This document shows positions 23,944-31,659 of a DNA stretch of 35,366 nucleotides, piece after piece. The notes below the pieces were generated by a model, which did no database searches, was not told the DNA's origin, and saw nothing but the letters and a program-made list of their open reading frames with translations. The DNA comes from an uncultured Bacilli bacterium (GTDB taxonomy: Bacteria; Bacillota_I; Bacilli_A; RF39; UBA660): assembly GCA_910578855.1 (NCBI GenBank), contig CAJTRV010000009.1, positions 1-35,366 on the forward strand, in the 5' to 3' direction. The position numbers and the translations under genes were made by a program. How positions within the stretch are numbered: the first letter of the stretch is position 1; each line of letters opens with the position of its first letter.

Positions 23944-23958
23944 GAATCATGATAAAAT
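23930..23958 (+). promoter_or_regulatory. possible promoter for the BI-1-family gene
   Basis: TTGCTT (23930-23935), 17-base spacer, TAAAAT (23953-23958), overlapping the end of the previous gene. Modest match. Confidence 0.35.
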
Positions 23959-23978
23959 GAGGGAAAGAGGTGAAAAAA

Positions 23979-24626
23979 ATGAAACAAAATAAGTTGTTTC
24001 CCATGGTGTTTTTATGGATGTTTGCTGGATTACTTGTAACCGCTCTCACGAGTTTGTTTGTTGTATCGAATCCGAACATCTTATTAAATGTTTTTGGTAG
24101 TAGTGTTTACTTTATATTAATTTTGTTGGAATTTGGCTTAGTAATCTTTTTGTCGGCCCGGATTCATAAGATGAGTTATTTAACAGCAGCGACATCTTTC
24201 TTACTCTATGCGCTCGTAACCGGAATAACTTGTGCGGGAATTCTCGTTGTTTATCAAATTGGTTCTATTATCTTGATGTTTGGTCTTACTGCTTTTCTCT
24301 TCCTGATATTTGGAATCATCGGATATGTTACCAATCTTGATTTATCAAAAATTGGAACTATACTATTCATCGGGCTTGTTGGGATTATTTTAGTGGGGCT
24401 TGTTAATTTCTTTCTTGGAAATACGATTCTTGATATGATTATATGTATCGTTGGAATTGTTATCTTCTTGGGATTAGTTATGTATGATGTCAATAAAATA
24501 AAGGCCTATTTAATGGATGGTGATGCGCCCAATAAAATGGCAATCTATGGGGCTTTAGAGTTATATTTAGACTTTATTAATATTTTTCTATATTTATTAC
24601 GACTTTTTGGAAAGTCAAACGATTAA
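23979..24626 (+). CDS. BAX inhibitor-1 (YetJ/YccA) family membrane protein
   Basis: A 215-aa protein with seven predicted membrane helices. Family signatures are FLWMFAGLLVTALTSLF in helix 1, LGLVMYDVNKIK with the conserved Asp near helix 6, and the C-terminal NKMAIYGALELYLDFINIFLYLLRLFG. In B. subtilis, YetJ is a pH-sensitive calcium leak channel; the role here is inferred from the fold only. The ATG at 23979 follows AGAGGTGA at good spacing, so the GTG at 23970 (inside that site) is not used. Confidence 0.92.
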   Translation: MKQNKLFPMVFLWMFAGLLVTALTSLFVVSNPNILLNVFGSSVYFILILLEFGLVIFLSARIHKMSYLTAATSFLLYALVTGITCAGILVVYQIGSIILMFGLTAFLFLIFGIIGYVTNLDLSKIGTILFIGLVGIILVGLVNFFLGNTILDMIICIVGIVIFLGLVMYDVNKIKAYLMDGDAPNKMAIYGALELYLDFINIFLYLLRLFGKSND

Positions 24627-24636
24627 TAAAAAACAG

Positions 24637-24666
24637 TTGACAAGTTTATTACAATCTTGTTATACT
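24637..24666 (+). promoter_or_regulatory. rpmE promoter
   Basis: TTGACA (24637-24642, perfect), 18-base spacer, TATACT (24661-24666, 5/6). It is the best -35 in the window. Confidence 0.8.
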
Positions 24667-24685
24667 ATATGAGTATGAAATTACT

Positions 24686-24705
24686 ATGACATGAAGAAAT
24701 GTCAT
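24686..24705 (+). promoter_or_regulatory. hairpin in the rpmE 5' leader (possible L31 leader)
   Basis: Perfect 7-bp stem ATGACAT / ATGTCAT (24686-24692, 24699-24705) with loop GAAGAA, between the rpmE promoter and its Shine-Dalgarno GGAAGGAGA (~24709-24717). No T-run follows. Ribosomal-protein leaders upstream of L31 genes have been described in several phyla; this short hairpin is a candidate only. Confidence 0.4.
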
Positions 24706-24722
24706 GGCGGAAGGAGAGCGTT

Positions 24723-24938
24723 ATGAAAAAAGGAATTCATCCAGAGTATAAAGATACGGAAGTAGAATGTGCTTGTGGTAATAAGTTCACCGTAAGATCA
24801 AATCATGAAAAGGTTCATTTAGAAGTATGTAACAAATGTCATCCTTTCTATGTTGGAGATGGAACAATTACAAACCGTAAAGCTGGAAATGTTGAAAAAT
24901 TTAATCGTAAATATGGTTTAGAAAAAGAAGCAAAATAA
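24723..24938 (+). CDS. rpmE: large ribosomal subunit protein bL31 (zinc-binding form)
   Basis: A 71-aa protein with the CxC...CxxC zinc ligand pattern (CACGNKF and VCNKCHPFY), thus the zinc-containing C+ paralogue rather than the zinc-free YtiA type. KKGIHPEYKDTEV and the HPFYVG segment are diagnostic. The start is set by AAGGAGA five to nine bases before ATG 24723; an upstream ATG at 24699 overlaps the leader hairpin. In Bacillus, rpmE follows fbaA-murAB-rho; here rho is missing. Its stop codon lies in the loop of a bidirectional terminator. Confidence 0.96.
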   Translation: MKKGIHPEYKDTEVECACGNKFTVRSNHEKVHLEVCNKCHPFYVGDGTITNRKAGNVEKFNRKYGLEKEAK

Positions 24939-24950
24939 GCTTCTTTTTTT
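24922..24950. terminator. bidirectional terminator between rpmE and convergent femX
   Basis: Stem AAAAAGAAGC / GCTTCTTTTT (24922-24931, 24939-24948), 7-base loop, more T to 24950. Symmetrical A and T runs serve rpmE (+) and the leftward FemABX gene that ends at 24961. Confidence 0.9.
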
Positions 24951-24960
24951 CATACTTAGA

Positions 24961-26172
24961 TTATCGTTTAAAGTGACGATATAGTTTTTTGGCAGTTGGT
25001 AAAAAGGTTTCAATTGGATAGTATAAAAGCCTATGAATAATGAAATCATATTCGCCGGCAAATTCCCATATGATCGCATTAAAGCGGGATTTGAAGGTTG
25101 TTAGATGATCATCTAATGTTCCACTAACGCCACCCAAATTACAAAAATGACATCCTTGTTCTAACGAAAACTTACAAATATCATAAACTAGTCCATAAGA
25201 AACATTTAATTTTGCCAGTTGTAAATCATTTCCAGCATAGAGATACTCGCTTGTTCTAATTCCCTTTACGTTTTTCGGTAAAATAACAAGTGCAGCTGAT
25301 AAATTTATAATTTTGTTACCTTTTTTTATTAATTTCTCAACTTCAATGATTTCACTCTCTTTTCCTTTTTCTTGTAAAAATGTCAAATATTTTGTCAAAT
25401 CAACTTTACCGAAGAAAAGGTAAGCATCAAAGTGTTGCATAATACTAATAAAATATTCTTTATTTCGAAGCATAATGTTTTGACGCTCTTCTGTTTTATT
25501 AATGATATCAATAAATTCATCAATCCGCGTAATATCTTTCGTATGTTCAAAAAAGACACCACGTTTTTGATGATAATTTCCAAGATATTCACGAACACGC
25601 TTTTTAAAACTACTTTTAATTTGTTGTTCATTTAATGGTTTTAATTGTTCATCGATCAGGGAAATGGCCATTTGGAACCTTGGCTGACTAGAATCGTTTA
25701 GATTGGTTGATAGTTTATGGCGATGGAATCCGGCGGCAATTAAATTTTCATGCTTTATTTGATAATCATGTGAATAATAAGAGGGAATGGCATTTTGTTG
25801 GTGATTTTCTAAATCCTTGCAACTATATTCTCTAATACAAAAATTAGGATCAATTTTAACAGAATAAGCATGGTACTGTTTGGCTAACTTTTTAATTTCT
25901 TGAGTAAATTGTTTTACTAATGTTTGATCAGTAAAATCGATCACGTAACCTCGGGGAATATAAAATAATTTCATTCCCATTGGGAGTGGACGAATTAATA
26001 TTAAGCAGGAGGCAACGAGCTTTTCTTGCTGATACATTCCACAATGAAGGTGGTTCCAGTCCTGTTTTACGCTTGCCCAATCATATTCTTGCATAAAAGA
26101 TACCGTTCCAAATTGTTTAATAAATTGATTGTATTCCTCTTGTTTTATATCACTTTTAAATAGATATTCCAT
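24961..26172 (-). CDS. FemABX peptidoglycan bridge aminoacyltransferase, short-arm form
   Basis: FemABX enzymes move amino acids from aminoacyl-tRNA onto the lipid II stem peptide to build the interpeptide bridge. The 403-aa protein shows two GNAT-like halves: SFMQEYDWASVKQDW near the N-terminus, FYIPRGYVIDF, VKIDPNF, then FKKRVREYLGNYHQKRGV, and FCNLGGVSGTLDDH...FKSRFNAIIWEFAGEYDFII. The coiled-coil tRNA-binding arm of FemA is reduced to ~30 residues (around 255-285), as in MurM/FemX-type members. It is the only leftward gene of the fem cluster, with its own divergent promoter. The amino acid added cannot be told. Confidence 0.9.
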   Translation of the reverse strand: MEYLFKSDIKQEEYNQFIKQFGTVSFMQEYDWASVKQDWNHLHCGMYQQEKLVASCLILIRPLPMGMKLFYIPRGYVIDFTDQTLVKQFTQEIKKLAKQYHAYSVKIDPNFCIREYSCKDLENHQQNAIPSYYSHDYQIKHENLIAAGFHRHKLSTNLNDSSQPRFQMAISLIDEQLKPLNEQQIKSSFKKRVREYLGNYHQKRGVFFEHTKDITRIDEFIDIINKTEERQNIMLRNKEYFISIMQHFDAYLFFGKVDLTKYLTFLQEKGKESEIIEVEKLIKKGNKIINLSAALVILPKNVKGIRTSEYLYAGNDLQLAKLNVSYGLVYDICKFSLEQGCHFCNLGGVSGTLDDHLTTFKSRFNAIIWEFAGEYDFIIHRLLYYPIETFLPTAKKLYRHFKR

Positions 26173-26226
26173 CTTCTCACCCTTTGCTATAGTATATTTA
26201 ATCTATATATTAAATTCTTCTATAAA

Positions 26227-26256
26227 AGTATATCATAATTCTACTCGTTTTGGTAA
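26227..26256 (-). promoter_or_regulatory. promoter of the leftward fem gene
   Basis: On the - strand: TTACCA (26251-26256), 18-base spacer, TATACT (26227-26232) with TGn extension. The leader is ~50 bases. Confidence 0.5.
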
Positions 26257-26471
26257 ATAATAATCTGTTATAAATGATGAAATTGTTGAATTCTTGGGAT
26301 ATAATAGAAATTATGAATTCGGAGTTTGATGAAAATGAAATGCGATTCATAAATAGAACTGAGAATTAAAAGGCTATTTTACGATTCTACTAGTGTGTAT
26401 TATGATCAATAGAATATTAGATAAAAGAAAATGTTTAAAGTCAGAAATACCAGCGGATTCCTTATTCTTAT

Positions 26472-26500
26472 TTGACTTTAGATATAAAAAAAGATATACT
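26472..26500 (+). promoter_or_regulatory. promoter of the three-gene fem operon
   Basis: TTGACT (26472-26477, 5/6), 17-base spacer, TATACT (26495-26500, 5/6). Confidence 0.7.
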
Positions 26501-26559
26501 TACTATGATATTATAATTGTGAAAAAAAAGATCATAATAACAAGAAAAGGAGGCCAAAC

Positions 26560-27837
26560 ATGAGAATAAACGAGGTAACAGCTCAAGAATTTACGGCATT
26601 TGCTGAACAACACCCCCTTTATAGTTTTTATCAGACAACGGAGTGGGCAAATTTAAAACACCATACCGGCTGGGATCATCATTATTTATTAATGAGTGAT
26701 GAAAACAAATCCGTAGCTGGTTGTATGGTACTTGTAAAAGATACTCCGCTTCATAAAAAAATATGTTATGCGCCCCGGGGATTTTTAATTGACTATCATA
26801 ATGAATCATTGGTGGCAGAATTTACACGACAAATCAAAGCCTTTTTAAAACAGGAACAAGGTATTTTTTTAAAAATTGATCCTCCAGTTTTGTATCGTGA
26901 AAAAGATATTAATGGCGATCTTGTTCCTGATGGAATCGATAATCGTCAGGTAGTTGATACTTTAAAACGACTTGGTTATCGTCATTATGGTTTTGGAAAA
27001 TCGATTGCTAAGGAACTTCAACCACGATGGGTTTTTGTTTTAGATTTGCAAGGGAAAGATAAAAAGACATTGTTTCAAAATTTCAATAGTAATACCAAAC
27101 GAAGTATCAAACGAGCTGAGAGTTTTGGTTTAGAAGTGCGCCAAATGCGCCCAGATGAGTTAGAGGAATTTAAAAAAATTATGCAACATACCGCCGATCG
27201 TCGTGGTTTTTTAGATCGTTCATTTTCATATTATCAAAATATGATGGAAGAAACGAAAGAACATTGTAAAATTTTTCTTTGTTTTTTAGATACGAAAAAA
27301 GCAATTACTAATTTAGAACAAACGAAACAATCACTAATTGCGAAAAAAGAGCGATATGAACAACAATTAAAGGAGAATCCATCTCACCAAAAGGCGATCA
27401 ATCAACAAAATGAAGTAATGCGTCAACTAGCGAGTTTAGAGAAAAAATTGGATACCACCATAACTTTACAAAAACAGTATGGTAACAAAATTACCCTTGG
27501 AGGTTCAATGTTTTTACAGTACGGTAAGGAAATGTTATACTTGTTTGGTGGATCTTATGCTGACTTTATGTATATGAATCCGCAGTATTTAATTCAATGG
27601 TATTCCATTCAATATGCCCTTGATCATGGAATTCATGTGTATAATTTTTATGGAATTGATGGCCATATCAAAGAAGATGGAGAAATGCATGGTGTTTATG
27701 AATTTAAAAAAGGATTTGATGGGAAAGTTGTTGAATATATTGGGGAGTTTGATCTCATAATTCATCCGCTTTATTATCAATTATACAAATTTAGTTTTGC
27801 CCTTTATGGAAAAATGAAAAGGATCAAACATCATTAA
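26560..27837 (+). CDS. FemABX aminoacyltransferase (fem operon gene 1)
   Basis: A 425-aa FemA/FemB-type enzyme with two acyltransferase-like halves. Visible family segments are HPLYSFYQTTEWANLK (N-terminal), ICYAPRGFLIDY, FLKIDPPVLYRE, FNSNTKRSIKRAESFGLEV, HTADRRGFLDRS, then the Lys/Gln-rich coiled-coil arm at ~246-307, and HVYNFYGIDGHIKEDGEMHGVYEFKKGF near the end. FemA, FemB and FemX share this coiled-coil arm. It is cytoplasmic and acts on lipid II with aminoacyl-tRNA. AAGGAGG precedes the ATG. It lies 16 bases before the next paralogue, from which it has clearly diverged, so the duplication is old. Confidence 0.93.
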   Translation: MRINEVTAQEFTAFAEQHPLYSFYQTTEWANLKHHTGWDHHYLLMSDENKSVAGCMVLVKDTPLHKKICYAPRGFLIDYHNESLVAEFTRQIKAFLKQEQGIFLKIDPPVLYREKDINGDLVPDGIDNRQVVDTLKRLGYRHYGFGKSIAKELQPRWVFVLDLQGKDKKTLFQNFNSNTKRSIKRAESFGLEVRQMRPDELEEFKKIMQHTADRRGFLDRSFSYYQNMMEETKEHCKIFLCFLDTKKAITNLEQTKQSLIAKKERYEQQLKENPSHQKAINQQNEVMRQLASLEKKLDTTITLQKQYGNKITLGGSMFLQYGKEMLYLFGGSYADFMYMNPQYLIQWYSIQYALDHGIHVYNFYGIDGHIKEDGEMHGVYEFKKGFDGKVVEYIGEFDLIIHPLYYQLYKFSFALYGKMKRIKHH

Positions 27838-27853
27838 GGAAAGGAGAAATTCG

Positions 27854-29098
27854 ATGCGTTTTGTAGAACTTAACCAGGACGAATTTGTTCAATTTTTAAA
27901 CCATCATCCGCTCCGCACTTTTTTTCAATTACCAGCTATGGATTTTCTTGGTGAAAAAGGTGGATGGACGAGTGACTATGTTGGAGTTAAAGATGATCAA
28001 CAACAAATTATCGCAGCTAGTCGAATTATGTCGTGCCCAACTCGCTTTGGGAAACGAATTTTTTATGCACCTCGGGGAATTTTAGTCGATTATGAGAACA
28101 AAGACCAATTGACTTTTTTTACGAACGAATTAAAAAAATTTATTAAGGCGAAACAGGGATATGTATTACATATTGATCCACCTCTTTTATATAAAGAACG
28201 TGATATCAACGGAAATCTCGTTGCTGGTGGATTTGATCATCATCAAGCTTATTTGAATTTGTTATCGCTGGGATATCAACATGGTGGGTTTATTCGCCAT
28301 TATGAGGAATCACGGCAAGTACGCTGGGGATTTGTTTTGCCGCTTGAAAATAAAACGGAAGATGATATTTTAAAGGGAATGAAAGGGAATACCCGCCGTA
28401 CCATTCAACGAGCTATGCATTATGGGGTGACAGTCCGTTCATTAGAATATGATGAGTTAGATAAATTTATTCATATTATGGATAGTACTAGTGCCCGTCG
28501 TCATTTTTCAGATCGTGGGTTAGATTATTATCAGACAATGTATCAGATATTTCATGATCAAGGGTATGTAAAATATATGTTAGCTGAGGTTCATATTGAT
28601 GATACGATTAAGGTGTTACAGGCTGATCGTGATGAATTATTTAAAAAATCCCAAAAAGAAAACATTCGTCAAAAACAATTGGCAGAATTAAATCGTAATA
28701 TTGCCGCAGTTGATAAAAAAATTGCCACGATGAATGAGTTAAAAGAGAAGCACGGGGAACATCTTGAATTGGCCGCTGGAATGTTTATGTTTTATGGGGA
28801 TGAGGTTATTTATTACTATAGTGGTTCTTACGGAGAATATATGGTCTTTGGTGGTCAACACATTATTCAGTGGCGAATGATTCAAGAAGCGTTAAAGCAG
28901 CACAAAAAAAATTACAATTTTTATGGCATTAAAGGTATCTTTGATCCCAAAGATAGTGATTATGGTGTTTATGAATTTAAAAAAGGATTCAATGGTCATG
29001 TTATTGAGTATATTGGCGATTTTTTTCTACCCATTAGCAGTTATTATTATATCGAGCAAATTGCTAGAAAGTTAAAACGATTGAAAAGAGGAAAATAA
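27854..29098 (+). CDS. FemABX aminoacyltransferase (fem operon gene 2)
   Basis: A 414-aa paralogue with the same architecture: HPLRTFFQLPAMDFL, IFYAPRGILVDY, LHIDPPLLYKERD, MKGNTRRTIQRAMHYGV, STSARRHFSDRGLDYY, coiled-coil arm (~255-300, Lys/Gln/Glu-rich), FYGIKGIF...GVYEFKKGFNGHVIEYIGDF. It is closer to gene 1 than to gene 3 in the N-terminal PPLLYKERDINGNLV segment. AAAGGAG precedes the ATG. It probably adds one position of the same interpeptide bridge. Its stop overlaps gene 3's start. Confidence 0.93.
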   Translation: MRFVELNQDEFVQFLNHHPLRTFFQLPAMDFLGEKGGWTSDYVGVKDDQQQIIAASRIMSCPTRFGKRIFYAPRGILVDYENKDQLTFFTNELKKFIKAKQGYVLHIDPPLLYKERDINGNLVAGGFDHHQAYLNLLSLGYQHGGFIRHYEESRQVRWGFVLPLENKTEDDILKGMKGNTRRTIQRAMHYGVTVRSLEYDELDKFIHIMDSTSARRHFSDRGLDYYQTMYQIFHDQGYVKYMLAEVHIDDTIKVLQADRDELFKKSQKENIRQKQLAELNRNIAAVDKKIATMNELKEKHGEHLELAAGMFMFYGDEVIYYYSGSYGEYMVFGGQHIIQWRMIQEALKQHKKNYNFYGIKGIFDPKDSDYGVYEFKKGFNGHVIEYIGDFFLPISSYYYIEQIARKLKRLKRGK

Positions 29099-30342
29099 TG
29101 GAATTTGGAGAATTAACAGCAAAAGAATATGATGAATATTTAAGAAATTATCCTAATAAATGTTTTTTGCAGACCTCAAATATTGCAACGCTAAGGGAAC
29201 AATGGGGTTGGAAAAAGCACTTTGTCGGAATGAAGCAACAGGGAAAGTTAGTAGCAGCGACGATGATGCTTTCGAAAAAACATGGTTTTCATGACGAATT
29301 CTATGCATTAAGAGGCCCTATTATTGATTTTAATAATCTAGAGTTATTGACTGCTTTTATTCAAAAATTAAAAGAATATATTCGGGATCATAATGGCTAT
29401 ATGTTGCGGATTGATCCCTATGTTATCTATCATTCACGAGATAGTCATGGTACAATTACGCCTGAAATTGATCATCATAAAATGGTGGATCATTTAAAAC
29501 AGGTGGGATTTCATCCAGTTTTAGAATCAGAGGCAATACAAGCAAAATATATGTATGTGATCGATCTAAATTCAAAAAGTATTGATGATATCATGCGTGA
29601 GATGACCTCCAAGACTCGTCAGATGATTCGGAAAAATGAGCGCAATGGGGTTGTGATTCGAACGGGATCGATCGATGATATCGAATTATTTGCTGATATT
29701 ATGGCGAAGACAGGTGAACGACGCCAATTTGATGATCGTGGTGTATCATTTTATCGTGATCTTTATCAAGCATTGGACCGCGATCAAATGGTACGACTCA
29801 TCTTTGCTGAACTGGATATCAAAGAGGCTTTAAAGAAGATAACGGAAGAACAAAAAATGATTAAGCGGAATCAGCTTGACCGTGAAAAAAAATGGCAAGC
29901 AGGAAAAATGAAAGAAGCAAAATACCAGGCAAGTCAACAAGCTGATATGAAAAAATTGGACCAATTACATCAGAAACAAATGGCGTATGAAAAACTCCAA
30001 ACAAAACATAAAGACCGTATTACCTTAGGTGGGATCATGTACATTATCTATGGTGATGAGGTTGCTTCTCTTTATGGTGGTGCTTACGAAGAATATATTC
30101 AATATCAACCGTTTTATACCATTCATGATCATATGATTCGTGATGCCGTTGAAAATGGCTATCAATTGTATAATTTTTATGCAATTCCCGATCCTCATGA
30201 CTTAGAAAGTAGTCAACAAGGAATTTATCAATTTAAAAAAAGTTTTGGTGGTCATGTTCAAGAATTTCTTGGTGAATATGTTTTACCTGTTCGATCATTA
30301 GATTTTCTTTTATATAAAATAAAACGTAAAATAAAAAAATAA
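29098..30342 (+). CDS. FemABX aminoacyltransferase (fem operon gene 3)
   Basis: A 414-aa paralogue starting in a TAATG overlap with gene 2 (GAGG seven bases before). Landmarks: NKCFLQTSNIATLRE, FYALRGPIIDF, LRIDPYVIYHSRD, MTSKTRQMIRKNERNGV, KTGERRQFDDRGVSFY, a longer charged arm (~245-305), LYNFYAIPDPHD... GIYQFKKSFGGHVQEFLGEY. The APRG motif of its sisters is ALRG here. It is the most diverged of the three rightward genes. It ends just before a terminator. Confidence 0.92.
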   Translation: MEFGELTAKEYDEYLRNYPNKCFLQTSNIATLREQWGWKKHFVGMKQQGKLVAATMMLSKKHGFHDEFYALRGPIIDFNNLELLTAFIQKLKEYIRDHNGYMLRIDPYVIYHSRDSHGTITPEIDHHKMVDHLKQVGFHPVLESEAIQAKYMYVIDLNSKSIDDIMREMTSKTRQMIRKNERNGVVIRTGSIDDIELFADIMAKTGERRQFDDRGVSFYRDLYQALDRDQMVRLIFAELDIKEALKKITEEQKMIKRNQLDREKKWQAGKMKEAKYQASQQADMKKLDQLHQKQMAYEKLQTKHKDRITLGGIMYIIYGDEVASLYGGAYEEYIQYQPFYTIHDHMIRDAVENGYQLYNFYAIPDPHDLESSQQGIYQFKKSFGGHVQEFLGEYVLPVRSLDFLLYKIKRKIKK

Positions 30343-30370
30343 AGGACATCATAATTGTTGAGTCCTTTTT
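30341..30370 (+). terminator. terminator of the fem operon
   Basis: Stem AAAGGAC / GTCCTTT (30341-30347, 30362-30368) with inner TCA/TGA, then T to 30370. It starts at the fem stop codon. Confidence 0.8.
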
Positions 30371-30372
30371 AA

Positions 30373-30401
30373 TTGATAATTTTTTCATCTTATAGTATAC
30401 T
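30373..30401 (+). promoter_or_regulatory. rpiB promoter
   Basis: TTGATA (30373-30378, 5/6), 17-base spacer, TATACT (30396-30401, 5/6), directly after the fem terminator. Confidence 0.7.
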
Positions 30402-30419
30402 AAACTTGGAAGTGATAAA

Positions 30420-30872
30420 ATGAACGTTTATATTGCCAGTGACCATGGTGGTTACCAAAAAAAACAACAGTTAATAATTCAATTACAACAACAAGGTTAT
30501 CATGTCATTGATATGGGAGCAACGACTTTACTCCCTACTGATGACTATCCTGACTATGCCTTGACCCTTGGTAAAAAAGTGATTCAAGATCCTACTAGTC
30601 GCGGAATTTTAATTTGTGGAACGGGAATTGGTATGAGTATTGCTTGCAATAAAATAAATGGGATTCGCTGTGCCAAAGTAGGTGATGAGCAAGAGGCTTC
30701 GCTAGCCCGTCTTCATAATGATGCGAATGTGATAGCTCTTTCTGGACGAAAACCAGAGGAACAATTGTATCGTTTCATCGAGATTTTTTTAACGACTGAC
30801 TTTTCAATGGCCGAGTGGCATCAACGGCGGATTGCCAAAATAAGGGCATATGAGGAACAACATGAGTATTAA
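30420..30872 (+). CDS. rpiB: ribose-5-phosphate isomerase B
   Basis: Interconverts ribose-5-phosphate and ribulose-5-phosphate in the pentose phosphate pathway. The 150-aa product has VYIASDHGG at the N-terminus, the active-site loop ICGTGIGMSIACNKINGIRCA with its Cys, and ARLHNDANVIALSGR with the catalytic His. These are all RpiB/LacAB-family features. LacA/B (galactose-6-phosphate isomerase) is the alternative, but a lone gene in this position (B. subtilis ywlF lies in the same neighbourhood) supports RpiB. GGAAGTGAT precedes the ATG. It overlaps the next start by 11 bases. Confidence 0.93.
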   Translation: MNVYIASDHGGYQKKQQLIIQLQQQGYHVIDMGATTLLPTDDYPDYALTLGKKVIQDPTSRGILICGTGIGMSIACNKINGIRCAKVGDEQEASLARLHNDANVIALSGRKPEEQLYRFIEIFLTTDFSMAEWHQRRIAKIRAYEEQHEY

Positions 30873-31062
30873 ATTAATCTTATATTGTTTTCTCTTGCCA
30901 TTGACGATTTGGTCGCTAGAAAGTCTTGATCTAAATCGCTTTTTTAAAAAAGGCCGTGTTTTGCAAGCCCAAGTATTTTATTTTATCTTGAGTCTTGCGA
31001 TTGCTTACCTTGCAGTTAATTTTTGTTATGATGTGTTTTTAAGTTCATCATTATTACCATAA
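30862..31062 (+). CDS. DUF1146 (YwzB-like) small membrane protein
   Basis: A 66-aa protein with two hydrophobic helices (~6-20 and ~40-60) around a conserved polar loop (SLDLNRFFKKGRVLQAQ), the pattern of the DUF1146/YwzB family found near the ATP synthase operon and spoIID in Bacillus. Its function is unknown. ATG 30862 follows AGGAAC inside the end of rpiB; the alternative ATG at 30850 contains that site and is less likely. Confidence 0.85.
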   Translation: MSIKLILYCFLLPLTIWSLESLDLNRFFKKGRVLQAQVFYFILSLAIAYLAVNFCYDVFLSSSLLP

Positions 31063-31081
31063 GGGAGGAAAAATAGAAAGT

Positions 31082-31540
31082 ATGAAAAATGTTACAAATG
31101 AAATTATGATTAATCAACCAGTCTATCTAGGAGAGCTATATCAAGAAATTCCTGGGATTACAAATGAATATATGGGATATATCGCATATGTAATCAGACA
31201 GAAAGATGGAACCTATTATGCACAAAATGTATTTCAATATATCCATACGCATGGGGAACCATTTCAAATTAATCATCAATTAGATGAGGGTGGTTATGAT
31301 TTGTTTTTTGGTAACAACGTGTTAAAAGTCCCTATCGAAGAAGCGCCAGTTCCTTTTAAAAAATTACCTGGCACGGTTGTCGGTGGAATTCTTCTTAGTG
31401 ATGGACCTATGACCGAAGAGGAGTTGGTTAACCGTATCAATGAAGCGGGAGTACCAATGATTTTATCCTATGTGACACTATATGGAAGAAAGAATATTTC
31501 TATGGAAAAACAACTCAAAAAAGCAGGATATCGTGGTTAA
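31082..31540 (+). CDS. conserved-looking hypothetical protein (152 aa)
   Basis: I do not recognise this family. The product is soluble with no signal peptide or membrane segment. Segments that look structured are YMGYIAYVIRQKDGTYYAQN, EGGYDLFFGNN and the C-terminal TEEELVNRINEAGVPMILS...KQLKKAGYRG. It lies between DUF1146 and spoIID on a transcript with the rpiB group. The ribosome binding site GGGAGG (31063-31068) is 13 bases from the ATG, unusually far; an ATA codon at 31073 is in frame at normal spacing but is not a standard start. Its end overlaps a weak terminator. Confidence 0.75.
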   Translation: MKNVTNEIMINQPVYLGELYQEIPGITNEYMGYIAYVIRQKDGTYYAQNVFQYIHTHGEPFQINHQLDEGGYDLFFGNNVLKVPIEEAPVPFKKLPGTVVGGILLSDGPMTEEELVNRINEAGVPMILSYVTLYGRKNISMEKQLKKAGYRG

Positions 31541-31556
31541 TTTCCCCGATATTTTT
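31528..31556 (+). terminator. weak terminator before spoIID
   Basis: Stem ATATCG / CGATAT (31528-31533, 31547-31552) plus inner GG/CC, then T to 31556. It overlaps the end of the preceding gene. Confidence 0.55.
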
Positions 31557-31584
31557 GTATATTGTAATATTCTTTTCATAAAAT
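31557..31584 (+). promoter_or_regulatory. candidate sigma-E promoter of spoIID
   Basis: GTATATT (31557-31563), 13 bases, CATAAAAT (31577-31584). The sigma-E consensus of B. subtilis is roughly kmATATT, 14-15 bases, CATACAnT, so both boxes are one mismatch off and the spacing one short. spoIID is a classic sigma-E gene. Confidence 0.5.
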
Positions 31585-31596
31585 AAGATAAGATGC

Positions 31597-31625
31597 AATA
31601 GAGAACAAAAAACGACATCTCTATT
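31597..31625 (+). repeat. inverted repeat in the spoIID leader
   Basis: Perfect 8-bp arms AATAGAGA / TCTCTATT (31597-31604, 31618-31625) with a 13-base loop and no T-run. It is either a leader hairpin or an operator downstream of the candidate sigma-E promoter (SpoIIID acts on many sigma-E genes, but its site is not palindromic). Confidence 0.5.
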
Positions 31626-31659
31626 CGATATACTATACGTAAGAAAGTCGTGTGATCTT

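Larger units (their letters stand above)
26173..26559. other. 387-base divergent intergenic region between fem genes
   Basis: It contains the leftward promoter for the short-arm fem gene (26227-26256) and the rightward promoter for the three-gene fem operon (26472-26500). Between them is AT-rich sequence with a TATAAT at 26300-26305 and an 18-codon ORF (ATG ~26313, MNSEFDENEMRFINRTEN) that has no ribosome binding site. I see no T-box, although T-boxes often precede aminoacyl-tRNA-using genes. Confidence 0.5.
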
